From Rhopalosiphum padi (taxonomy: Eukaryota > Arthropoda > Insecta > Hemiptera > Aphididae), in contig NC_083598.1 of NCBI RefSeq assembly GCF_020882245.1, positions 10,843,178 through 10,907,177 of the forward strand: 64,000 nt of DNA. Direction: 5' to 3'. This document shows, one piece after another, positions 1 to 11,820 of this stretch; the first letter of the stretch is position 1; the number at the start of each line of letters is the position of its first letter. The notes beneath the pieces are model-generated. The model saw only the letters and a program-made list of their open reading frames with translations, did not search any database and was not told the DNA's origin. Both the position numbers and the translations under genes were made by a program.

Positions 1-3000
1 ACATTACTTGTGACTTTTAGACCGAACAAGATTGCTAGTGGATCGAACCTTTAACAAGGCCGCAATAAAAATAAATCCATATAGGTAGATAGACGAGTAG
101 AAGAATAAAAGAAAAAAAACATTCAGAAAAATAAAGATGCAGTTTATATCGATAAGGACAATACTTCTGGGATACGTAAAACTAATATTGTATTTGATGT
201 AAAATCTTCAGTTGTATCAAACTAGTTAAAACTCAATATAATATTATGATAAATTAATTTTTATATTTAATAGTTGGTTATGCAAATAAAGTAGTATTTA
301 TTTCTTGTTTATTAATTAATTTATTTTTTTTACAAAAATTTAATAATTTGATTTAAATGTTCATTAATTGAACAACATACACATCATTCGTATTTTATTT
401 TAAAGATGTTTTATAAAAGTGCTTACATAAATATTATTATATTAAAATTAACTACAGGTTAATGTATCGGATGTGTGCTTAATCATCTTAATATTTGTTT
501 GTATGTTTCGCTGTTTTTAGAAATATATATTTATTTGAAAGTAATTTATTTTTCTAGATACGACCGTAATCAATCTTCTCTTAATTTTATTTTGTTTGAC
601 GGTTTCCAATTATGGCAAACTTATAATGTCCATCTACAGTTTCATACTTTTATAACTAAACATCAAATTTATTAATTTTTACTTTTTCTTAGTAACTCAA
701 CTGTTTTTACAAATATGTGTACATTAAAAATATGTTTCGAATCGACAGAATCATAATTATTAAAAACTTTGTTAATTGTTATAGTTATTGATTTATTTTA
801 TATCATTTAAATCTTTCATGTAACCTCTAACGTTCTTAATAGCAACATTTATAATAGGTTATTTGTACGACATACGACATAAACTACTATCACACGTACA
901 AGTAACAAAAAAAACAACAACTGATGCTATTAAGAATGACATGGGTTTTTTTCTATGTACACAGTTAGTGGAGAGTGTTTCATTACCTAATGCAACGAGG
1001 CTCTAGAAGTTACTTCATCAACAATTATCTAGTTTGAAATCATAATGAGTTTAAACAGTTTTTTTCTGCTTAAGATTCGTTGTCTCCATTTTTTATTGTA
1101 TGATTTCAAACATACAAATGCATTGAGCAAACTATTGAGTGTCCTGATGATCTCTTACTTTTTTTGTCTCACTACGATTAATAATTTATATATTTTTTTA
1201 TATATTAAGAAAATTTACTAAAAATCTGATGTATACAATAAAATATAACAAATCGATAAGGCGTATTAATCTATATATATTTAAAACGATGTTTTTGCTT
1301 TTCTTTGGAATTTCTATTATTACACGTTTAGTAGATTCTAGAAAATCAAAAATATCAATAAATGCAATATCCCGCTGGCTACTAGTCACTTGGTTTTCAC
1401 TAGTTTGCTGGTATACCATTGTAGTGGAAACGTTCGTTATCACTTTTTATTATCAGGTTGTAAATAGCTTGCGCGAAATAGTCTAGAGCGGTTACTAATG
1501 CATTCGTTTTATTTACTTTTCTATTTCTTGGACTGTCGTCAATTTACCATTTCATACTCTCTTATTTTTCACGTCTGCGAAATTAATACGTTTTTTTTCC
1601 TTATCTTTGTCGTTACAAAAATCGACGGGGCGTATGTGCGACAATGAAATGGTTTTAATCCAATATATTGAGGGAATGAGGAAGACAATGAGGAGAATGG
1701 GCGCAAAGGTATTATCGGGTATACCTATCAGAAAACTGAGCTCGTTATTTAATACGATTGAAAACGGCTCGGGAAATACAGCAGGCGAGAATAGACTGCC
1801 TAAAAGATAATCGAAAAACGAATGGTCAACATTCGTTAAACGGCACGGGGGATTTTGTAATTCGGTGAGATGTTATATGATTGTCATATTTTACCAATTT
1901 TTGTTTTTTTACTTTATGATAGTTTATAATATTTTTTATATTTTAAAACATAATTTTTACAATGTTAGATTATGGTAATCAACATTTAGTTATATTTTTT
2001 TATTTGTTGTTCGATTTAATTTATAGTACAAAAATGATTGGCTTGGATACATTTTAGTTTCAAGTAAATAATTTATTTACCTAAATTAAAATAGCTTAAT
2101 TATTTTTATAATATATTTCTGTGGTACACTCATTAAACTACAAATTATAATATCATATAATATTATAACAACTTAAATAAATATAACTTACTCAAATACA
2201 TATATAAGATATGTAGGTAAATATCAAATAAATCACAAAATTAACATAGTTTTACAGCATCAGGTTAATATTTTAGAGTAAAATGTTTTTAATTTAGACA
2301 TAATTATTAATCAAAATTCATATAAAATATATTTCTATAAAATAGAAACTGTTTAAATATAAAAAGATGAAAAAACTTTAACTTTAAAAGAATATAAGAA
2401 GAAATTTTCAACTAAAAACATAGCAATAAATCAACTTGGAAATACAATTTTATTATAATGAATATCAGTATTACACTGTGGTACCATACATCAAAGTTAT
2501 TATTGTTAATTAAAGAGTATGTCAAAAGGAAATGTATTCAAAATATAAGAATAAAATATATCTTTTTCCGTTTAATATATTTTTGTTTTTGAACTTGAGC
2601 TACTAATAATTCATATTGGTATTTTGTTTAACACTGCACAGTTCTTATAACGATCAAGTACATTTGTTCACTTAATACTTATCATAATAAACTTTAAATT
2701 ATTGAATTGAAACATAAGCTTAAGCTATATAAGATTATGGTGAAATTATAAAATTTTAAAACAAAAGTCTTCTAAATGCGAATTGAGATCAAAATATTAT
2801 TTATACAATAGTTAACAACAAAGTATTACAACATTATATTTACAATGAAATACCACTCACGATTTAAATGTCATTTCATTTCATATTTTTATATATTGGG
2901 AGGCTAATATGATTTTGAGTTCATATTTTAGGGGGTATTTGTTTGTTTAAATATATTTAAAGAATTATTATTTGTCTTAAAGATTTATTGTTTGTTTCTT

Positions 3001-6000
3001 ATAAACAATGAAAATATTTTTATGGTATATTGTATAGTATGTCGTTTTTTTTTCATAATAATATGGCTTTGGTTCAATAAAATGAATTATTAAACAAATA
3101 AAAAAACATTTTTATGATCTACTGTAGCCACTTTAATAAACCGCGAAGAAAAATGTTAACACATCATACAATAATATATTTTATGATGGTGCTTCTCGTG
3201 TTATTTTAAATGTTTTGTTCGATTTTAAATTAAGTATAAAATTATTGTTGAAATATCAACGATGTAAGAAAATTTGTTAATTCGAATGCGATTTTTATAA
3301 GACGTGTATAATTGTATTAGTAATCCTAACCAAACCTAAAAAAAGTTATGTTTTTATCGACGGATTTTTAGATACCACAGATATGCATATCGTAGGGACA
3401 TCGGTCCTATGACATAGGCTATAAAGTATGAATTCTGATGATAGTAGGTGACCACAAGGGGCAGTTTGATATTACTACAAACAAAATGTTGGTCGATTAA
3501 TAATTACTTGAACACAAAACGATAGATGACAGGAATCCGTCGATGACGCCGCCTATCTGAGCGTCAAAACGTTGTTAACGGTACAATAACCATAGTGATG
3601 AGCTATAATAATAACAACATTATGAAGGCCTCGTGCACGCAAAACCGATCTACGGATTATACTCTACTCTCTCACTGCCGTAAACCCTTTTCATTATTGG
3701 GTTTCGTATCGTTTTACATCGATTGTGGACTGGCCACCCGACAAGCATACAAACACGGTCCATTGTGATTGAAACCTTTGTTTCTATTTTGTTAGCGTGT
3801 TTTAAAACTCTATTTCACTAGTATTTACCTAGCTATTATCGGTAGGTACTCATATTATATAAGCCTTCCAATCAAAGGACGCGACTTGAAAAACCATAGA
3901 CGGTTTTGTTTTGATGTAACGAAAAAAAATAAAAAATAAACATATAACAGCGTCCGATTATTTTATTATAAATGACACGCATTTAGGTACTACGCATGGT
4001 ATTATATTAAAATTAAAAAAAAAATTCGAATATCTCGCATAATAATGATCATTAATTTGATTTTTTTTTATTATTATTATTATTCAGAGTGATTAATTGT
4101 AATACTAACTCGTTCCGTACAATGTATTTTAATCGGTCCACTTAAGTCTATATATAAAACGTATGTGAAATTTAAATGTCGGTTTACCATTCACGTGGAT
4201 CATTTAGTATCATTTAATTACACTTACAATAGAGCGTACATTGTTGTGCGTACTTATTACTACCTAGTCCACAAACGAGGTGTGAAATAAAATTAAGAAT
4301 GTTTAGTCGTCCCTTATTGTTAACGACGTATAACTCGAAATGATTTTATAATTTATTTTAATACTGATACATTTGTCAATAATTAAGTTATTAAATGTTG
4401 TGTGATATAAACGACGAAAATTCTAAATCAATGAAATCATAAACGAAGAAGTAAGCGAAAGGGATTAAACCTATAAACTGTGTGTTGAATATTTGTCCTG
4501 TTTTTAATATGCAATTATTTATGTGACATTAAAATAAGTGATTGCAAGTACAAAGTGTGCTATAAGATAATAGTATGACTTGTATGAGTATTAAATATGA
4601 AAACTGTAAATTTAATACATTTTTGTAAAACTTTATTTTGGTAAACATCACAATTCATAAAAATAGGTAATAAAATATTTTGATTTTTTTTATATAAATA
4701 AGTTAGAAAAATGCGTGTTAATAATTATTATTTTTACCATACAAATTTAATTTTGTAAGCGTATACATTATAATATGGCGATGATAATAATAATAATAAC
4801 AAGAAATATAAATATTTTACAAAATAATTCATTGAAAATAATCGAAAAATATTTATTTTTGGAAATATTTGTATGTGTAAGTGCATAGTCGTATTTTTTT
4901 TATATAAACCCGGAAACTCGTTATTAAAAATATAATAATATATGTCAGTTTTTAAGGTTATATTAATTATAAAAAAGAAATCACAAAAATTGACTCAGGA
5001 AAGCTATTGTAGTTATTCATGTTAGTCGTCAAATGGACGAAAATAATTTTTTGTTATTCATACGTTGAAATATTACAAGTTAAAATAAACACTGTTGCAG
5101 TTATATATTCGATCAAATTGAAATTCTTGCACATAATATTTGTTCAACGTGAAAATAAAATAAAATATAATTTAACTAAAATTGCTTGAAATGGAAATGT
5201 CCCTGTTATTATTTAATAATACGTATTCTGTATTCTCACTAATGCAAATGTTTTAAAGTACAAATAACTGTAATATTATCATTGATATCTATTAATTAAT
5301 TATATGGTATATGGTTAATGTCAATACATGATCATTTGCAGTGTGCATCATAATAATCAGTGATAACATTCCTTTTCACATAGGTACCTATACATTATGC
5401 CTAATCAACACATATGTACTCTAAAAGCGCATTTATAAAATTAGAAATTTTTTAGAAAAGATGTCGGTAGGTTTCTACTATATAATTATATTTTTATTTT
5501 ACAGATAGTTATAAAAATTTTAAAATAATATATAATAACAATACAATCAAAATATGATATCATTAAGTAAAAATAAACTATATTTAAAATCACGTTTCTT
5601 AGCTGCAGGATGCGTTTTGTGTTTTTATCATTATAATATAACTTGGTGGCGCTTACTACGTGGTTCATTTACAAATTTGGTGCGATCCGCACATTTTAAA
5701 ACAGTAAAAAAATGAAAATACTTATTTTTTTAATCTTTTATCTTGGGAGGTTTTGTCCATTAATATCAAATACAAAAACCAAATAATAAATATACAACAT
5801 TTATTATACAATAATAATAATTGTTATTACATTACGTTAATACATTTAATGGATTATATAAATAATTGTAACTTTCATTTTAATTTTCTTTACTTTTACG
5901 ATTTGTTTATTTATATTTATAGTTATGCCTGAAAATATAAATTTTTCATCAGCATATTTAGATAATATCTCAATGTATAATATATTTATTATAATTATTT

Positions 6001-6614
6001 ATCAACTTATTTCCAGTTTTATATAATGCTAAATCGATAAGTATGATAAATGTTAAATGAAGAACTTGCCTGCATCTAAAATAAAATGTTTTTGTTATGT
6101 TTGTTAGTATCATATACAGTGTGTGAATATATTTAATATAGCACTGTAATTTTGTTATCATAGGTATAGTAAATATTTAATAATATTACGAATTTTACTT
6201 TAATACGGAACGATTATGTTTATGTTATGAATCACTTATAATGTTGTCGTTGAAGACTATTTTACATATTTTTAGGATTTAGCATAAGTGGAGTACTGTA
6301 GTTAGTTTAAATATTATATCTATATATAAGTTAAGAATTAAACTAATTTATTTATTAGTATGAATATAACAATATCTTAAAGTAATATTTATAACAATTT
6401 CAACTATGGACATTTTCCATCAATATTTGTCAATGTGATAGACAGATACTACAAGCATAATATTATACTTAATATTTAATATGAAATACAAAAATATTAA
6501 AATGGCAGTGTTTGAATATTTTATAACATATCCCTATGACTTTTATTTCTATTGTTATTATAATTATTTTTCACTTTTAATCTCTGTATTCATTATATTA
6601 TTATGACACAGTAA

Positions 6615-6840
6615 GCAAAGGCGTACCTAAATAACTTTTTTTATTTTGGTAGTAGGAGGGGAGTTAAGTTTTTCAATATTTGATATGGATGGAGTTATTA
6701 AAATAGGAAATTATTGTTTATTGATATATTTTTGTTTATTATCAATATTTTTATCGACTATTTTAATAATATAAACATTATTTTTAAGGAAAGCTTACTC
6801 CTCCCTCATCCCCCAAAAATTCTTCCTTGATACTAGTCAC
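6615..6840. repeat. Imperfect fold-back (MITE-like) repeat
   Basis: The two ends are inverted relatives. The left arm, about 6648-6674, reads as a purine-rich GGTAGTAGGAGGGGAG-type tract. The right arm, about 6788-6814, is its approximate reverse complement (pyrimidine-rich, TTACTCCTCCCTCATCCCC). Roughly three quarters of aligned positions match. The core between them is pure AT-rich filler. This layout is typical of a decayed non-autonomous DNA transposon. I could not define a clean target duplication, so the outer limits are approximate. Confidence 0.45.
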
Positions 6841-9800
6841 TAGAAAACTAATTTACAAGTAATGAAGGCACCCACATGGAAATGTCTCCAGTTCTAATAA
6901 TGCTATAAAATTAGACTACAAGTTTATTCTATAGAATTATAAAATAAATATTTACTAAGATTATATTGTTTCTAATAATACCTATATTCGGTTTTATATA
7001 ATATTTAATATATAATATATAGAATCGTTTTAATATTTTGATAATTTTTAAAAGCTGTGTCTGACACATGTCTATTGCAATTTTTCAAATTGAAGATCAA
7101 TTGTTTAGTTGTTAATAGAATGTTAAAAGAAATTATTTCTAAGAAAGGCTTACCCTTCTGCAGAAAATTAGTATCCATTAAGGCATTCTAGTGGAACATT
7201 CATTTAAAATTATAGATATTGTAAACTTCAAACAGTTTGATTTATACTCAAGGGCATTCTAATCATAGTTGAGTCTGAAAATGTGGAGGGTAGTAAGTTT
7301 ACTTTAATAAATTAATAATGCATACTCCAAGAGTATCGATCTATATTATTTTAAAGTTATGTTTGAAATTATTTTCATTTTTAGAATATAAAAAAGTAAA
7401 AATACTCCTTAAAAATTAAAATATTTATTTATATATATTTGGAAGTAAACATAACATCAAGAATACTACTTAGGTACAAAATATTAATAATAAAGTAATC
7501 AGAATATGTAGTTAATGCCATTATTGATATTGATGTATATTTTTTTTTGAGAGAGAGAAAATTCTAACGAAATTTGTAGTAAAATTATTATACATTTTGA
7601 TAAATATTTTATTTAAAACTATATAGGTGCAGTCGTGCAGATAATATTACCTATTTTTTAGTATGCATCAATATGTGAAATAAAACTGTATTAATATTAG
7701 TTTGATATTTTAATTCATTTTTACATCATTGTTTTAATTCTAATAAATACTTGAATTCAATATTTTTTTTTTTTTAAATTAATTATAAAACAACATTTTT
7801 TCATTTCATATACTTCTATTAAATTATTTGTTTTAATTTTTCTAAAATTTCTCTTTTTCTATAATTCCTGTAAATTAAAAAAGTATTACTGTAATAAGCA
7901 AAAAAGCTACCTTTAACAAAGAAATGCATTTTACATACAACTGAGGAAATCATAAAAAGTATATTTTTTTTCGTATTCGTAAAAGTTATTTTACAAGCTT
8001 TTATTAAATGTTTAATTGGATTATATATTTATACATTATATATTTATGAATTGTTCTAATTTTTATGAACATTATAACGAGTGTAAATAAAATAATTTAA
8101 AACTATACATATGCGATGAAAAAAATGATGGTCTTATAATATACTGATTAGTTTAGTTACTATATCTATATTTAACACAATTGTTTAATATAATATATTA
8201 ATATATTAATATACCGTTAAAATAGTTTAAAAAAAAGATACTTTAAATACTAAATGTTCATGCGGGTCTACTTTGTATACAGTTCATAACAATACGATTT
8301 TTTTCATTCAATTAATTTGTTAAAATACAAAAAAAAAATAGTCGTTATTATTTTTTTTTTTTATTCAAATTAAGTCTTATGGTATTTTTAGGGGTTTGCC
8401 AGATATAATTTATAGATTTATTGATATTTACCCTCTCTGTATAAGATTAAAATTATTCAAACATTTTTGTGTCCAGGTAAGGAATACATTTCATTGGTGC
8501 TGAATATTGGATCGACGTTTTATTGAACAAACACCATTGTTTAAAATATGTGCTTCGAATGTATAAATTGTTGAATAATAAAATTTATTGTACCGAAATC
8601 TTGAACAAAATATTGCTTTTAATGTTTTATGTTTCTCGTATGTACCCATGGTCTAGTTTATTTTTATGTTCAATCTCGCAAACAAAATTATAGTTTTAAT
8701 GTTCTCGTAAATATATTTCATTGTTATCTCGTAATAACTCATGTGTTATTGACTTATATATGCTTAACTACGTTATTTACGTATTACCAACTAATTGGAA
8801 TATATTATTCGTTGTCACATTATCAGTAATTAAATTTAACAAAGAAACATAATGTGTATGATAATTTATTATTGATATTGCCAATAACATACACTTACCT
8901 ACATATGCTATAAATTTAATTATAATTTATATCTGACGACTTTTGTAAAAGCTTTTATAAAAACATAAAATATTATTATTTCTTTTAATGTAATAAACTA
9001 TTATAACAGTGATAATATTTTTACAATTTTTAAAGACAGTAGTTTTAAAAATAATATTACAAATTTTTCTTTATTAAAACAAGACTGTTTTTCGTGGTAT
9101 ATCTACCTAATTTCAACTTCAACCTATTTCGTCCAGCTGAAAATATGGTATACGCATACGCAAAGTATAAGTAATAAACCAGAATAATTAAATGTATGTT
9201 TCGAACATTTTAAAATAAGACGCTGATTTTTATTATATTATTTCAAATAACATCTTAATTCTTACTCAAAAAACAAAATCAAAACTAAACTTTGGAATTC
9301 ACTTTGACCTTTATTTCACTCTATCATGATCATATCATTATATGATTTTACTGATTGTAGAAAAAATATACTTAAGTATGCGATCTAGACTTAAAATGTT
9401 GTATGGACATAACTAAACTGTTGCAGTATATGCCTCCAAAATTAGAGATTTTTTAAAAATTCAATTAAAAATAATTATTATAGTCTCTGCTTTATAGATG
9501 ACTAGAGCTTTTTTTTATAGTTCTTATAGTAAGTACTTACGTTTATATGTATAAAAAAAATCATTAAATAGTAAAAGATGCAAAATTAAATATTTTTAAA
9601 TATGTTTGTTCGTTTAATACAGCATAACAGTACATTTTATTATTTGAAACTACTAAAGTAGTTTATACTTTTTTGTGGATAATAATATCACGTATGACAT
9701 ATATAGTTTTTACATGATATTTATATTTTAAGAGTGTTTATAAATATTAAAAAACGCATATATTGCTATTCATCCATCTGTATAGTATCTATCTATGTAA

Positions 9801-10340
9801 AGAATAAAATAAAATACATTTTGTTTTACTTTTGGCACAAGAAAATAACCGTTAAAATATTAATTATGTTGTGTAGGTAGTTAATTAGAAAATTAGATAA
9901 GGTACAGTTTAGATTTTATGCATTTAATAAATACCTAAAATATTGTTATTATAAATATTTAATTTAGTCAATGAGTTTTGAATCAAGTATTGTAATCATG
10001 ATAGTTATACATTCAAGTTGTAAGGTAAATAAAGAGATATAAATAATATACACAATTGAGTTTTTCAAGTACAATATTGTACTAAAGAGAAAAGACTCAA
10101 CATTTACTTTATTACTTAGTAAGTAGTTACGTCTATTTCTATCTAATTTTATTTGCATGAAATGTTTTAAATTATATTTCATACACTTACTAGTTTGGTA
10201 AATATTTCTATTTTTAGCCTAAAAAATATATTGTAATATTGGTATAAATCATAAATTATCAAAATGAATGTTCTACATCTACAGTATGTAATGGATTATC
10301 AATTTCTCGATTAACTGTTTTCATTTGAATTCGATACTGT

Positions 10341-10428
10341 TACAGCTGGACTGTTGTTAAAAATTCCCCTTAATAAAGGACACATTTTAATTTCACTACG
10401 GTGGCCACTATAGAGAGGTTATACTGTA
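10341..10428 (-). mobile_element. Decayed pogo/Tigger-like transposon end
   Basis: Read on the minus strand, the right end starts at a TA dinucleotide and continues CAGTATAACCTCTCTATAG, then TGGCCACC. This resembles the CAGT...ACCTCT...GGACAC terminal inverted repeats I know from pogo/Tigger elements of the Tc1/mariner superfamily, which insert at TA. The left part contains CCCCTTAATAAAGGACAC, which resembles the subterminal motif of the same class. No transposase remains. The family assignment rests on motif memory only. Confidence 0.4.
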
Positions 10429-10783
10429 TGTGCAGAATGCAGATGTAATGTATTTTAAATACTACCTATGTATTATATTTTGCACGATTAATAAGTGCTA
10501 AATTATATTTTTTGAAATTAGACCAATTTGCTTTAGTTTGAATATAATTTAATATACTTTAAACTGCACAAGGAAATTAATTAGTTTAAAACTCGATAAC
10601 ACGATTCGTGGGAGACCATAAATGCAACTACAGGAAAGTTCTAACTTTTGCAGTAATTATTTTTGTCGTACTATAATTTTTATATATTTAAATGAAATTG
10701 AAATATTAACGTACATTATTTTTAATTGAAACGAGTTTTTTTAGTTGTCAGGGAGATGGTAGAATGCGATATCAGCCACTTAC

Positions 10784-10832
10784 TGTGACTGTAAAGGGCG
10801 TGTGACTGTATCTTTGTAGTCACAAGTGACTG
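10784..10832 (+). promoter_or_regulatory. GTGACTG repeat cluster before the proposed start
   Basis: The heptamer GTGACTG occurs three times in 49 bases, at 10785-10791, 10802-10808 and 10826-10832. The last copy abuts the ATG at 10833. An inverted partial copy, AGTCAC, sits at 10818-10823. The cluster lies where the AT-rich flank gives way to more GC-rich DNA. It could be 5' leader sequence or a cluster of factor binding sites. No TATA box or initiator can be assigned with confidence. Confidence 0.3.
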
Positions 10833-10938
10833 ATGGAAACGAGACTTATTTCAAGGTGTAAAAAAGTCGTGATCGTAGTTATGGTCGTCTCAACGTTTAT
10901 CGTCGTGGCTTCTGCCACGCGAGCTATTACCGCACGAT
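10833..10938 (+). CDS. Candidate first coding exon (signal peptide) of the Ig gene
   Basis: From the ATG there are 35 codons plus one base. The peptide has a basic start (METRLISRCKK), a strongly hydrophobic core (VVIVVMVVSTFIVVASA) and a small-residue ASA site suited to signal peptidase cleavage. This is what a secreted or GPI-anchored Ig protein needs at its N terminus. The leftover single base fits the two-base start of the exon at 13788 and makes TTT (Phe) at the junction. The only GT in phase 1 within this frame is at 10939, followed by TTTT, which is a poor donor. A TGA follows shortly if the exon is not spliced. The first methionine was chosen because it opens the frame and precedes the basic segment. 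The role is inferred; transcript evidence would be needed. Confidence 0.45.
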
Positions 10939-11040
10939 GTTTTTGAGGAAATAAGGAAGTAAAGGCAAGAGAAGAACATCCAGTGGAACCAGATGGTTTT
11001 TATACGTCAGATCGTTTATTCTCATTACAAGCGGCCATTT

Positions 11041-11215
11041 CGTTGATCAACCGTCTCTCTCTCTATCTTTATCTACATCTCACCTTCTACTTTTCTCCTT
11101 CTCTCCCATCAAACGCTGTTCGCCATCTGTATTTTCCCCGGTCTCGTCGCCCATCTTCCTCTCCGCCCCACACTATCTCTCCCCTTCCCACACCTCCTTT
11201 GCACCGCCGGTGGCT
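11041..11215 (+). other. Long pyrimidine-rich tract
   Basis: The + strand is dominated by C and T, with repeated TCTCTC, CTTCTC and TCCCC blocks, in contrast to the AT-rich surroundings. Such polypyrimidine/polypurine tracts are common in insect promoters and 5' leaders and can form triplex DNA. A 105-codon frame runs through it from 10983, but it begins with GTG and its product is only a low-complexity Pro/Ser/Leu string, so I do not call it a gene. Confidence 0.5.
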
Positions 11216-11781
11216 GTACTTTCCGCATTCCCGTACACCGCACACATCCATCGGATTCACTGCAGTGGTGTTGAGCGGCGGAGGGAATTCGGCCTGCTAA
11301 CACGGTGGAACGACGGTAGCCAAAAAACAGGTGGGCGGCAAAACGGGTGAAGTCATATCGTCCCGCCAGTCCCGAATAATAGCCATATAGAAACTTATTT
11401 ACGGGTCCCATAAAAACTACATTAACCAAAGAGCTACGAACCAACGGCGGTAGTCGGCAGTTGTGGCTTTAAGCCCAGTATGAACTACAGAAGACCGACT
11501 GAATCGTCTACTGATATCCTTACACCAAATACCACCGATAAACATAAACACTTCGTTGTTTTTACTGTGTACCATGGTGAATATTGTAATAATGCTCAGC
11601 GCGTTACACATATTCTGTGAATTTGAGAGGTTATTTAAATCCATCACCGATTTACGTGTCTGAACACGTTTCAAAACGGGCATCATTGATATAAGTAAAT
11701 GTGTTTTGAACTTTGAAACATCCCTTGAGAAATCCAAATAAAGTAAAACGCACGCTGTTTAACGAAACAGCATATAAGTAC

Positions 11782-11820
11782 AGATCTATCTCCCCGCATT
11801 GAATGCGGGGAGATAGATCT
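11782..11820. repeat. 39-bp perfect palindrome (19-bp arms, 1-base centre)
   Basis: The arm AGATCTATCTCCCCGCATT at 11782-11800 is repeated exactly as its reverse complement at 11802-11820 around the single base G at 11801. As RNA or single-stranded DNA it would form an 18-bp stem with a TGA loop. The flanks (C at 11781, T at 11821) do not pair, so the symmetry ends sharply. The arms are GC-richer than the surroundings, so this is not an AT-repeat artefact. Function is unknown. Confidence 0.9.

Larger units (their letters stand above)
1..10740. other. AT-rich 5' flank, no supported gene
   Basis: This is very AT-rich DNA with homopolymer runs and no open frame that looks protein-coding. Two small segments are richer in G+C than their surroundings: about 1580-1860, which holds a 58-codon ATG frame from 1634 resembling no family I know, and about 3480-3800. 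I see no exon of the Ig gene here. If the signal-peptide exon at 10833 is correct, this stretch is intergenic or promoter-distal. If it is wrong, it may contain or precede other 5' exons. Short runs such as the TTA repeat near 4069-4084 are ordinary microsatellites. Confidence 0.6.

Noticed and set aside
1634..1810. 58-codon ATG frame in a small GC-balanced patch
   Set aside because: Short, unrecognised, with purine-repeat composition (AATGAGGA); no splice context.
10983..11300. 105-codon + frame
   Set aside because: Starts with GTG and lies on a pyrimidine tract; the product is low-complexity Pro/Ser/Leu.
11109..11737. Two overlapping minus-strand frames of 111 and 106 codons
   Set aside because: They are in the GC-richer 5' region; the longer-looking one begins with TTG; no domain and no splice link seen. 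An old pseudogene cannot be excluded.
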